A program made the translations under genes and the position numbers. From assembly GCA_963457665.1 (NCBI GenBank), contig OY735220.1, positions 39,793,194 to 39,857,193 of the forward strand: a DNA stretch of 64,000 bases, in the 5' to 3' direction. Shown here piece after piece: positions 11,076 to 21,442 of this stretch (positions are counted from its first letter, which is position 1; every line of letters starts with the position of its first letter). This DNA is from Thysanoteuthis rhombus. Taxonomy: Eukaryota; Mollusca; Cephalopoda; Oegopsida; Thysanoteuthidae. The notes beneath the pieces are model-generated. The model was not told the DNA's origin, did not search any database, and saw nothing but the letters and a program-made list of their open reading frames with translations.

Positions 11076-11374
11076 AAAGTCCGGTTTATTTTTGGACAGC
11101 CCTTGTATTTTAACTTTTGATAACTTCCATCAGGTTTTCTACTTGACTATTTGTTTGTCTTCTTTATTTCGGGTAATTTTTTTTTCTGTTTTCCATAAAA
11201 CATATGACTTGTCACATCTCCTTGATTAAAAAATATTGCCAAGTGAAGTTACAAAAATCCTATTACGCTACTTTCAAAAATCATTTCAGCTCTGCGGAAG
11301 ATGCAAGCCATAAAATCCGGTTGGCTTATTGAATTCATTTCCAGTTGGCATCAATCCTCTTCTCCACACTCGGA

Positions 11375-11513
11375 TGGATCTATCTATCTATCTATCTATA
11401 TATCTATCTATCTATTTATCTATATATCTATGCATCTATCTATTTATCTATTGATGTGATTACGATCGTCTCTGTCCGTCTATTTATCTATCTATCAGAT
11501 TCTGGTTGTCCTA

Positions 11514-11551
<38 letters not shown>

Positions 11552-11635
11552 TGATGTGATTACGACCGTCTCTGTCTATCTATTTATCTATCTATCTGAT
11601 TCTGGTCGTCTCTAAGAATCTATCGATCTATCAAT
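11375..11635. repeat. (CTAT)n array with an interspersed higher-order unit
   Basis: Tracts of CTAT/CTATTTAT alternate with a non-simple segment that occurs twice, starting attgatgtgattacga at about 11450 and again at about 11552 and running through cgtctctgtc to gattctggt. The spacing is about 102 bases, so part of the array is a two-copy tandem duplication rather than a plain tetranucleotide. Confidence 0.85.
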
Positions 11636-11799
11636 AAGAAACAGTCAACCGTAACTGTCACCAAAACTGTCAATGCATGTGTCTTCAGTTTTCTGTTTGA
11701 TCTAGAATGCAGATGTTTCTAGGTATTTTAAAAACTCCATTCTTGATGTTTCCCAATGGAAAATGCCAGTGCTGTCATAAATATAATTCATTCTGACCA

Positions 11800-12530
11800 A
11801 ATTCTTCAACAAAATACCAAAGCTACATTAGATTTGCAGACAACATCGACCTCCTTGCTGAGAATCTTCATGAACTCCAGATGATGCTGGACAGACAGAA
11901 CGAAGAAAGCAAGGAAGTTGGAGAGAGTAGACCACTACATCTGCCTAGGACAACGAATCTCCATGAAATCCTCAAAAGAAGAAGATACCAAACCTGAGTT
12001 GGCAAGTTTTCGGCAAGGTAAGCTCAACCGTCAAGAACAAGAAGATCCCATTCATCCTAAAAAGGAGGAGATACAACCAGTGCATTCTCTCAAGAGTCAC
12101 CTATGAAGCTGAATCATGGAATCTAACCAGGAGCCTGACCCTTAAATTCAGAACCACGCCACGTGCACAGGAGAGAATCGTGCTCAACATAACATGGGTA
12201 GATCACTGGACTGCACCGTATATTAGGGAAAAAGCAATAGTCTGAGGATATCAAAAAATCCATAAAAAAAAAATTAAATGGCAATGGGTTGGGTCATGGA
12301 GCTAGAATGCCAGACAACTGCTGTACATCCCGACTCACTACGTAGATCCTAAGAGATTACATACGAAACCAGGGCCGACAGAATTCAAGATGGCGTGACG
12401 AGCTAGACAAGTTAAGAAACTATTGGCTCAGTGACGTTCACGATAGTGAGGCTGAACGAATCTTGGAGAAGATCTATGTTCAATGACGAACGCTAAAAGG
12501 AAGATGATGATGATGATGATGATGATGATA
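11800..12530 (+). pseudogene. RTE-clade retrotransposon: RT motif C to 3' end
   Basis: The piece starts within the RT palm: RFADNIDLLAENLHELQMML keeps the motif C surroundings, with FADN in place of FADD. It continues as LDRQNEESKEVG, VDHYICLGQRISMKSSKEE and, in other frames, the RTE tail blocks, ending NDER and a perfect (GAT)n tail at about 12502-12530. There are multiple frameshifts and stops. It covers the same region as the minus-strand copy at 4085-4975. Confidence 0.8.
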
Positions 12531-13214
12531 TTTCCCAGCGGGATGTTTTTAGATGAATTCAATTTTTTGACACTACAGTTGTTCTATTTTTGACTGGGAT
12601 GGTAAGTTTATACGTTTATATTCAATTCTATTCGTGCCAGCAATTTACTTCGTTGATAATCGATCTCAAGTCGTTTTGGCCATTGCTGGTTGTTGCTGTC
12701 AACTGTCAAGCACATTCCTGATGTAGTGTTTCCACTGGGCTTCGTTGAGTGCCAGATGTTTCAGATTTCTCAGCTAAGTGGAAGGGTCCTTTCTTTCACA
12801 CGCCAACCAGGCGAAACACTGCTGCCAACGAGGGCAAGAGGACAACAGACCATGTGTCATTCCTTTCAAGAGGTTTACCTTGCAATTCACAAACTCATTA
12901 GTCTTGTGCTTCGAATAGGAAACGCGGAGCCTGGAGTTATGCATACCAGAACAGGGCCTATTTCAGAAGTGGACGTTAGGATTTAGCCGGACTTCAATGC
13001 ATGGGGAACAGCTTGCCATGATTGTCATGTAAAAAATTCTTCGTCCGTCGTACGAAAATACGGCTCCGAAGTACGTCGGTTACTTTTTTTTCAATGTCAC
13101 AAACTTTGATATTTTTTTTACTTAAATTAAGATAATTCTAAAGAGCAGGAGTCAAGGATATAATTTATAGAAGTATAACAAAGATCAATAATCTTTAAAC
13201 TTTTAAAAAAATTA
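12531..13214. other. Mostly unique sequence, possible old RT tail
   Basis: One plus-strand frame (12690-12986, 98 codons) is open but has no recognised domain. On the minus strand the same stretch can be read as TNEFVNCKVNLL and, further on, LNEAQWKHYIRNVL, loosely like the C-terminal end of the non-LTR element whose RT part lies at 13376-13640. This is weak. Confidence 0.3.
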
Positions 13215-13340
13215 TGTACCTCGATCCAAAAAATTTCAATCTCGACACAGCACCGCCTTATGTGCTGATTGATATATCTGGTCAATATCAACTTCAATGA
13301 CCAGTTGACGAGTAATTGCAGCGTATACACACGGGCAGAA
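13215..13340. repeat. Dispersed repeat, copy 1 (partner near 62.6 kb)
   Basis: Ordered blocks gatccaaaaaatttcaa, cttatgtgctgattgatata, caatgaccagttgacgagta and tacacacggg match 62620-62745 (gatccaaacagcttcaa, cttatgtaccgactaatata, caatggccagttgtcgagta, tgcacacgg). The family is unknown. Confidence 0.55.
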
Positions 13341-13375
13341 CTTTCTTCTATTATAGTTAGTTTGTAGCTTGATGC

Positions 13376-13640
13376 CTATTCCAAGAATGTCCGTGACTCC
13401 AACTCATACTGTGGGATGAAGAGCACAAGATATCTGAAGTGCCCGTAAATGGTTAGGAAGCTGACGTTGTTCTCCCATACGCCTTCAAGTCTGTCCGTCG
13501 CTGTAAGGGTTGCAGCGATCCGGATGTTGATTTCTGCTGTGCAGGTGCTATGCTTTGGGAACGATTCTGTCAAAGGATGGCATCTTCCTATATTAGAGTT
13601 TAGCAATTTGCCGTACTGGTCTTTCAAGTCTTCTGAAGCG
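13376..13640 (-). pseudogene. Non-LTR reverse-transcriptase fragment of a third family
   Basis: The minus-strand frame reads KHSTCTAEINIRIAATLTA, TDRLEGVWENNVSFLT, then YGHFRYLVLFIPQYELESR. This is a recognisable variant of the post-palm block (AEIxxRIAxAxxAMxRLxxIWxxxxISxxTKxxLYxSLVxxILLYGxET) found in an abundant animal retroelement family. The usual YGCET is degraded to YELES. Only about 85 residues remain and both ends are ragged. It is unlike the RTE and R4 families here. Confidence 0.6.
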
Positions 13641-13855
13641 TGCGGTGAATATCAATTCAGAAAAATGATATCAATATATACACACACGAACACACACGTG
13701 TATATAGTACATACCATAAGTATTCGGACAAACAGAAATGTTTGCTTGGTTTTGAGAGTTGAATAGAGGAACATTACGCAAAAAGTGTCTAGTGTAATTG
13801 CAATGAACACAACGCAAGTATTTAGACATATTTATATTCCTGAATGCAACATTTC

Positions 13856-13858
<3 letters not shown>

Positions 13859-13942
<84 letters not shown>
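13859..13942. repeat. (TA)n array
   Basis: About 42 uninterrupted AT units. Confidence 0.97.
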
Positions 13943-13945
<3 letters not shown>

Positions 13946-14469
13946 ATAGGGTGTGATATATTTGACGTTATGGTGTAAAAAAGACAATTTGAAAACCAAG
14001 TGTAAATACGAATAACTTATCATTTATTCATATCCGTGGTGACAATTCCGCTGTGAGCTGGTTTGAATGGATAAGATGATGGCCCAAACCCATAAAAACA
14101 GAGGGCGGAAAAGGGAGATTCATATCTATGTGACAGTGTGGAAAATGCCAAGATGTATTTAGGTATTCGTATTTAAACTTGGTTTTTAGTCTATAATTTG
14201 TGAAGATCTCCAAGGACATTAACAATAATGATATAGAAATAATCAAACTCTATAGGCAGACAGCATTGTGCTATAACCAAAACAATGATCTATAAAAAAA
14301 CTGACGTCGGAGGCTTTAATGTTTCTATGGGTAGGCTTGATTTAGCCGAATGGTGGACTTGGTCGGTTTGTACATTTTGTAAAATCTCACTTGGAAACTC
14401 AACTCCAAAAATATAAAGTCCTATCGAGATGATAGCCTACTAATTGTAGAAAACAGCAACACACAGAAA
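13943..14469. other. Unique sequence, nothing recognised
   Basis: No supported gene or repeat in about 0.5 kb. Confidence 0.4.
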
Positions 14470-15480
14470 CGCCCCCCCCCCAAATATATCATTAAAAAAA
14501 TGAAAAAAATTGAACTTTAAAGTTGAAATTAAGTCCAAAATAAAAATCCTCCATTTTCCAAATTTTATTTGTAATCTAAATAACAACCATAATCCACATG
14601 AGAGAGGAAATTCTGAAATAACATATATTAACACAAAATATGACCACCCAAATAAAATCATTGAAAAGATCCCTAAATTGACAGAAACTTTGCTAATATA
14701 CAATTCCTCAAACGAAATAATGCTTGATAATGTTGAAAAATATATACACTAAAGTCTTGAATGACAACAATTCAGCTGAAACTTACGTAATATGTGATGA
14801 GAAAATGAAATCCATCGAGTAAGACACGGCAAGAACAGAAAGGGCAGAGGTAGGAAAATACACAGCCATTTAACTTACTAGCGAAAACTAACAGAGAGAA
14901 AATATTCCTCCCACTAACAGAAAAACACTCGAGCAATCCACTGTGTAAGAATATTCAATAAGAACAAACTGAAAATTAGCTATAGTTGTACAAATAATTT
15001 TTCATTGGTTCATAACAAAGCATAACAATGGAATAATAAAAAGTAATATTAGGAGAAAATATAGATAAACCAGATTGTGATTGTACAAACAGCAACAACC
15101 ACCCTTTGCAAAACCAATGGCTCAAATCAAATATCGTATATCAAGCTGAGATATCAACCAAAGGGAAACCTTTAGAAGAGAAATATTATGTGAAAATATC
15201 GAAAACACCTTTTAAACTAAGATTAGCCAACCATATATCATCATTTAAAAAATGGTACATCCTTGTCAATACATTACCAGAGACTAACAGATAGCAACTT
15301 ACACTAACAGCAAACTATTGAAAGAAACACACACATGCGACAACATTGAAACTCCATGTCAACTATGCCTAAATGAATAATTTGAAATCCTCACCTTTAC
15401 TAATAATACCAAAACAAGTGAATTATTAAATAGAAAAAGTGAAGTAGTGTTAAAGTTTCAATTAAAAACATAATTTAACC
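14470..15480 (+). pseudogene. Penelope-like element remnant with GIY-YIG endonuclease
   Basis: Two open pieces on the plus strand fit the C-terminal half of a Penelope-like element. The first (14510-14752) includes DHPNKIIEKIPKLTETLLIY and SSNEIMLDNVEKY, matching the NHPxxIxKNIPxxxxxRLxxxSSxExxFxxAxxxY block that follows the RT. The second (15106-15294) includes SNIVYQAEI and then YYVKISKTPFKLRLANHISS, the GIY-YIG nuclease layout with IVY for GIY, YVK for YIG, and the downstream R and H retained. A CxC pair (DCDCTNS, about 15072) precedes it, as in the family's cysteine motif. CQLCLNE near 15360 may be a trailing remnant. Frames are broken between pieces, the YIG glycine is lost, and no RT catalytic core was found, so it is dead. 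Confidence 0.65.
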
Positions 15481-16100
15481 CGCCACATACAAGTATACTA
15501 AAATCAACCACCATACCTATCTTTTTCTTTCCGTTATTAATTATAATAGCAGTAGCACCATTACCATAAACACTAACATTATTATCATTTTATACTCCCT
15601 GCCACGTGAAGAACAACCCAATCACCTTTTCATATTTATATTAGATATGTAGAAACAAACCAAACCTATAATATATGGAAGAATTAAACAACTAAGGTCA
15701 TGTGAAGTGAACCCCAATAATGGGGGGGGGGGGTAAAAGTAAGAACAGAATATTTTTAGAAGAAACATAACGCAAAGAATTGATGGTTTAACAACACTCT
15801 GATAAAGAACGTGTCTGTAACACCCCCTGTTGATTCAAAACTACCAGACAGTGATATATCTCCTCTATGTTAAACAAAACAAGCAATGACCAGCAACTAA
15901 ACAAGGGAAAGGAAAGAGAAAAAAAGAAATGATAAATAGAATAAGAGGAAGGGTTCCCTGTCAGAAAAAATAGACACCCCCGAATAAAATCCCAAATGGG
16001 GATCAAAATTAAATCGAATCATTCATCTGAAAGAACCCGAAAAGGGCAAAAAAAAATATGTTTGTGCAGCAAATCCTTTATTCATCATATATACATATGT
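15481..16100. other. AT-rich sequence with a 12-G run
   Basis: Apart from an uninterrupted run of 12 G at 15722-15733 and a short minus-strand frame (15788-16006) without domains, I see nothing. Confidence 0.4.
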
Positions 16101-16338
16101 ATTATTGTTCCATCCACGGACAGCTGTTTAGATGTATAACATCTCTTTAGTGTGGCTTTCCATTATCCCATCCAGTACCGCGAGGCAGAATTGAAAACTT
16201 CACTTCAGACCCGGAGGCTGATATCCTACCTCTGGACTACGGAACTGGACAGCCAGTAAGGCTGGATTCAAGCGATATATCTATTTACGCAGAAATCCCT
16301 TATCCACCAGAGTTCTCAATTCGTGGGGAAGAGCGTTT
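16101..16338 (-). mobile_element. tRNA-derived SINE, copy 2
   Basis: This is a shorter copy of the SINE at 6550-6840. It shares catccacggacagctgttt, ttccattatcccatccagta and ccggaggctgatatcctacc with the other copies. It keeps the segment near 16125-16145 that copy 3 lacks. Its left flank has only a short TA-rich stretch (16087-16100). Confidence 0.75.
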
Positions 16339-16745
16339 GTTGAGGTGGTTGTACTTTCGTCCTGTTGTTTAAATTGAAGTAAAATCTAGCTAACAAATTT
16401 TGTTTTACTGAACAGACAGACGTTCTCAACATAGGAGATCGTTGAAGCATGGTGTTTCTACTCCCACCAACAATTATTACATTCGTATTCTAGAAAAAGC
16501 ATCAACACATACATAATATATCAATCTCTGTCTGTATATATCTGTCTCTTTATCTATTTCTATCTGTCTATCTATCCGGAGTGTGATATTCTGTGTTTCC
16601 TCCAGAAGATAACGATTCTGTCAAGAGAAATATGTCTTAAACACAATTGTAAACAATAGAGTCTTTTACTGAAACTAACGCAGTAGTTTCTTCAAGATAT
16701 AATTTCGATAATTCAAATATACTCGTGAATTTCTTCCAAGTGGAG

Positions 16746-16747
<2 letters not shown>
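16339..16747. other. Unique sequence with a short TCTA-rich patch
   Basis: A (TCTA/TCTG)-rich patch lies at 16525-16577. Otherwise nothing is recognised. Confidence 0.4.
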
Positions 16748-16788
<41 letters not shown>

Positions 16789-16840
16789 CATGTATGTATG
16801 TATATATATATATATGTATATATATATATCCCACCCTTTC

Positions 16841-16919
<79 letters not shown>
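16748..16919. repeat. Compound (TA)n-(TATG)n-(CT)n-(TA)n array
   Basis: The order is TA, TATG/CATG, TA, then (CT)n (about 16840-16888), then (TA)n to 16918. Several overlapping frames run through it on both strands and are artefacts. Confidence 0.95.
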
Positions 16920-16922
<3 letters not shown>

Positions 16923-17520
16923 GGAGAGCTTTACAGCTTGAAACACTAAACATTAAAAAAGTTTTTCAATAGATTTTTTTCTGTTACTTCAGTCACCCAT
17001 TTCCTAATATCAGCCAATGCAATTTAAGTAATTTCCCAAAGTGCTTTTCGCTGTTTCCCCAAACACATTGTTATCATTGAGCAATGTATAAATTGTCTCT
17101 TGTTGAGATCATCAGTTCTTCACCATCATGTAACTATTTCGGTGATTTTAAAAACAAAACTGTTACATTAACACGACATCCCAGCAGTGTTGAGTAAACA
17201 TCAACTTCGTTATATACGTTATGCTATACATGCATTTTATCATTTTTATGTGTATTATATATTGATGTAATTTTCTACTACCCATTTTTTGAAACATTGC
17301 CTTCTTACCTAGGTTAAACTGGAAACGTTTTTAGCGATGTGGGATAAGTGAGTATATCAACAGACATGAGTCGCTGTTCGTGCCACTTCTATTGAGTGTA
17401 CACCTATCTGAATATTAAATCTGTTGTATCGGTTTTAATTTCAGACTGCATGCAAACTAACTTGTGATACCATCTTTAAGAACATAAAATACCGATGACA
17501 CAGAAAGAACTTCTTCGAAT
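16920..17520. other. Unique AT-rich sequence
   Basis: Nothing recognised in about 0.6 kb. Confidence 0.4.

Positions 17521-17568
<48 letters not shown>
17521..17568. repeat. (TA)n array at the 3' end of SINE copy 3
   Basis: About 22 TA units directly abut the SINE 3' end (minus-strand orientation). Confidence 0.95.
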
Positions 17569-17570
<2 letters not shown>

Positions 17571-17847
17571 TATTGTGTCATCCACAGACAGCTGTGGCTA
17601 TAGACTTTCCATTATCCCATCCAGTACTGCAAGGGAGAATTGAAACCTTTACTTCAGACCCGGAGGCCGATATCCTACCTCTGGACTATGGAACTGGACA
17701 GTCAGTTAGGCTGAATTTAAGCAATATGTCTATTTACACAGAAATCCCTCATCCACCAGAGTGCTCAATTCCTTATGGAAGATCATTGCATAAGCTTACG
17801 ATGGATGAGTTACCTCACTTAAAGACTGCTCAACCCAGAATAGAGTA
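17569..17847 (-). mobile_element. tRNA-derived SINE, copy 3
   Basis: This copy aligns along its whole length with 6550-6840 but lacks about 26 bases after cacagacagctg (an internal deletion). The minus strand shows gtccagaggtaggatat (A-box-like) and aaaggtttcaattctcc (B-box-like). It is flanked by (TA)n on both sides (17521-17568 and 17849-17898), so it either inserted into a TA array or carries TA at both ends. Confidence 0.8.

Positions 17848-17848
<1 letters not shown>

Positions 17849-17898
<50 letters not shown>
17849..17898. repeat. (TA)n array
   Basis: TA array at the 5' side of SINE copy 3. Confidence 0.95.
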
Positions 17899-17901
<3 letters not shown>

Positions 17902-17904
17902 GAA

Positions 17905-18645
<741 letters not shown>

Positions 18646-18649
18646 TGGG

Positions 18650-19335
18650 AAGAAAATAGAAGATAAAGAAGAAGAAGAAAAAGTAGAAAAGGGGGGAAAA
18701 AGGAAGAGAAAAAAAAAGAGATGGAAAAAAAGAAAAAAAGAAAAAGAGGAAAGTTTAGTGGGTGTGGTAGTTGAGGCGGCGGTGAAGGAGGAGAAGGAAG
18801 AGATAGAAAGTGGTAATTTCGAAGATCCTGATGGTTGCAGCGATGAGAAGGAGGAAAAAAGTTGGTGGCGAAGAAGGTGAGGTCAGTGATTAGGGGGAGA
18901 TGGTGACGGTGAAAAAGAAGGAAATTAAGAAGAAGTAGGTGGTAGTGGTAGTGGTAGTGGTGGAGGCAAAAAGGAAGTTGATTGTATAGAAGAAAGAGAT
19001 GGTGACGAAAAAGAAGTTGATGATGGTGAACAGATGATTATGTTGCGGTATTATTGAAGATGGTGGTGAATGTGAATGAGAAAAAAAAGGAGAAGAAAAA
19101 AAAAGGAGAAGAAGAACAAGAACCAAAAGAAGAAAAAGAAGTAGATGAAAAAAGGAGAAGAAAAGAAGAACAACAAAAATAAAAAAGAATGAGAAGAAGG
19201 AGAAGAAAGAGAAGAAAAAGTAGAAGAAAAAGAAGGAGAAGAAGAAAAAGAATGAGAAAAAGAAGGAGAAAAAGAAGGAGAAGAAGAAGGAAAAAAGAAT
19301 GAGAAGAAGAAGGAAGAAAAGAAGAATAAGAATAA
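18650..19335. repeat. Homopurine (GA-rich) tract of about 0.7 kb
   Basis: The plus strand is almost entirely A and G, in irregular GAA, GAAG, GGAG and GGTGGTAGTG-type units, with a strong purine/pyrimidine strand asymmetry. Charged Lys/Glu frames on plus and Ser/Phe frames on minus come from this composition. Confidence 0.9.
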
Positions 19336-19389
19336 AAATGATAATAATAATAATGATAATAACAATAATAATAATAATAATAATAATAA

Positions 19390-19420
<31 letters not shown>

Positions 19421-19425
19421 AAGAA
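19336..19425. repeat. (AAT)n followed by (AAG)n
   Basis: AAT units to about 19390, then AAG units to about 19425, continuing the homopurine tract. Confidence 0.95.
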
Positions 19426-19842
19426 AGTGGTGGCGTGTGTGAATATGTATGAAGAGTGGATATTTACTGGGTATAAGACAATACGGAATTAGAAACTTCC
19501 ACCCTACAGAGTTAATCTAGTCACATAAAGACGAACACAAAATCAAAAACAAAAACAGGTCTGATTCATTCAAAAGAAACCGTCAAGTGTCCAACGTCTT
19601 TTGTCAGCATACCTTGTTGGGAATGATCAATTGAAAAAATTTCAATAAGGGTTGATCAATGAATAAATCACTTTTGTTGGTCGGTGATTACTAAACAGTT
19701 CTAATTAAAAGCGCATATGTTACGGGCCTGGTGGGGTTTGAAAAGAAACTGTTTTTCTAGACGCAATACTGAGTAAATGTTTGAATTTGTAGCCCTCTTG
19801 CTCAATTGTCGTTGTCTGCACGTGCGCCACATACCCCCCCCC

Positions 19843-19843
<1 letters not shown>
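19426..19843. other. Unique sequence, nothing recognised
   Basis: No gene. A weak match of gatcaattgaaaaaatttc and gatcaatgaataaatcac to 8440-8500 suggests an old shared repeat. Confidence 0.35.

Positions 19844-19906
<63 letters not shown>
19844..19906. repeat. (TA)n-(GA)n microsatellite
   Basis: Preceded by a run of about 12 C, then TA units to 19882 and AG units to 19906. Confidence 0.95.
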
Positions 19907-20978
19907 GGAGGGGGAGAAAGGGAGTGAGATGGTAAAAAGACAGCCAGTCAGAATCATTTAAAAACTGAAGAAACCTAAGGTCTCAACGGTTTTGGTTGAC
20001 GGTCTCTAACTACTGGCTTAACAGAATTCAGTTGATGAATACAACAACTTATTCTCCACGGAATGACAATCAAATGAAAAGATTGGAAGATACTTTTTTT
20101 TTGGCAGGCAGAGAGGTGGATTTTCGCTTCCAGGAATTTCCAATTCATGAGAAAACTCCAACAAATAAATCCAAGATACCACTGCTAGAAAAGACTTCAA
20201 GCATAGTACTTGTTTCGACCGGTTTGGTACATTTTCTCACAGTTTTATCTTTAATTCTATCAAAATGGTACATTCCAACTTCAGAAGTTCATATCCCCTT
20301 GAAACAGAGGGTCAAACTGGGAGATCCAATCGGATAAAACCATCAGAATCATGGGATTCAGATACGGAAGGGAACGAACGGAACACAGGCGAACATCCGC
20401 CAGAAAGATGAGGTGGCTGCTCCAAGAGACCACAGCGCGAAATTGGAGAACATTGGGGAATTATATGAATTGAATAGTAACATAAAACCAGAGAAAAATG
20501 ACAGGATTATTTTTGCGTTGATAGATTATAGAAATATACTTCAGAAAAAAAAACATGTTTTGAAAGAATAGCCCCCCCCCCAAAAAAAACAACAAAAAGC
20601 CAAAAAAAAAAAAAACAAACAAAAAATTCATACTCGAACATTTTTTTCTCCCGACTATTTTCCACAAATCTTCATATTTTCAGTTTTTTTTCGTTGTTTA
20701 GAAACAAATAGGAAACATAATTGGGTAAAAACTAAATTAAATCATCATCATTATAAATAGCAGTAGTGATTGCAGTAGTAGTTGTATCATCATAAACAGT
20801 TCCCTTCCTAAATAAGCGAAAACATAATATCCTTTCCCCTATTTCTGTTTGATTTAGCATGATAGAAGACCAACGGAAAACCAAAAATCAAACTGACAAC
20901 GGCTTTTTTATTATATACTTTATGTATTTTTCCAAGAGAATCTGTGTAATCTGAAATTAAGAGTAATGTTCATTAATC
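19907..20978. other. Unclassified, partly repeated sequence
   Basis: The block aaaactgaagaaacct followed by ggttgacggtctct (19960-20010) has a counterpart at 48238-48290 (gaaaactgaagaaacct, ggttgacggtttct). This suggests an unclassified dispersed repeat. A 113-codon frame (19996-20337) has no recognised domain. The rest is A-rich with C and A runs near 20570-20620. Confidence 0.4.
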
Positions 20979-21021
<43 letters not shown>

Positions 21022-21035
21022 GTAATAATAATAAT
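20979..21035. repeat. (TAA)n array, start of the R4 chain
   Basis: About 18 TAA units with one TAG interruption directly precede the first truncated R4 copy. Confidence 0.95.
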
Positions 21036-21379
21036 GTTGCTTGGAACTGCACAGATACTGAGGAAAGTGCTAAAAATATAAAGACTGCAACACTAATTGT
21101 TAACAGTGACCTAACAAAGGAAGGGAAATGAAAGCAGGAATGTGAACAACAGCAGTGGCATGATAGGCCAAAGAGAGATGAAATGTTGGCTGAAGACCTG
21201 AGGAGACTTATTGTCACTCAGCCTTCAGCAATAACCACTGGGCTACTGGTGTGAAACTGTAAACCGCAGTATTACTGTGGTGTATGAGAACTACGAGAGA
21301 TGGGCTGGAGACTTGAGGAGACTTGCTGTCACTCAAACTGCAGCGGTTACCACCAGGCAACTGGTGTGAGATCACAAAT
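21036..21379 (+). mobile_element. R4/Dong-type element, 3' end copy (chain member 1)
   Basis: The copy begins at ttgcttggaactgcacagat, equal to the last ~15 codons of the R4 ORF (LLGTA...ILRKVLKI), followed by a complete 3' UTR with both two-hairpin modules and a (TAA)n tail. It is a severely 5'-truncated insertion lying between two TAA arrays. Sequence divergence from the other chain members is modest: the first module's tetraloop reads GCTA instead of GCAA. Confidence 0.85.
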
Positions 21380-21383
21380 AATG

Positions 21384-21442
<59 letters not shown>
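21377..21442. repeat. (TAA)n array between chain members 1 and 2
   Basis: It serves as the 3' tail of member 1 and the 5' junction of member 2. Confidence 0.95.

Noticed and set aside
19051..19365. Ser/Phe-rich minus-strand protein
   Set aside because: Reverse translation of the homopurine tract.
21300..21442. Start codon of the R4 ORF at 21300
   Set aside because: Position 21300 lies in the 3' UTR of the preceding truncated copy and the frame then crosses a TAA array; the native start is lost by 5' truncation.
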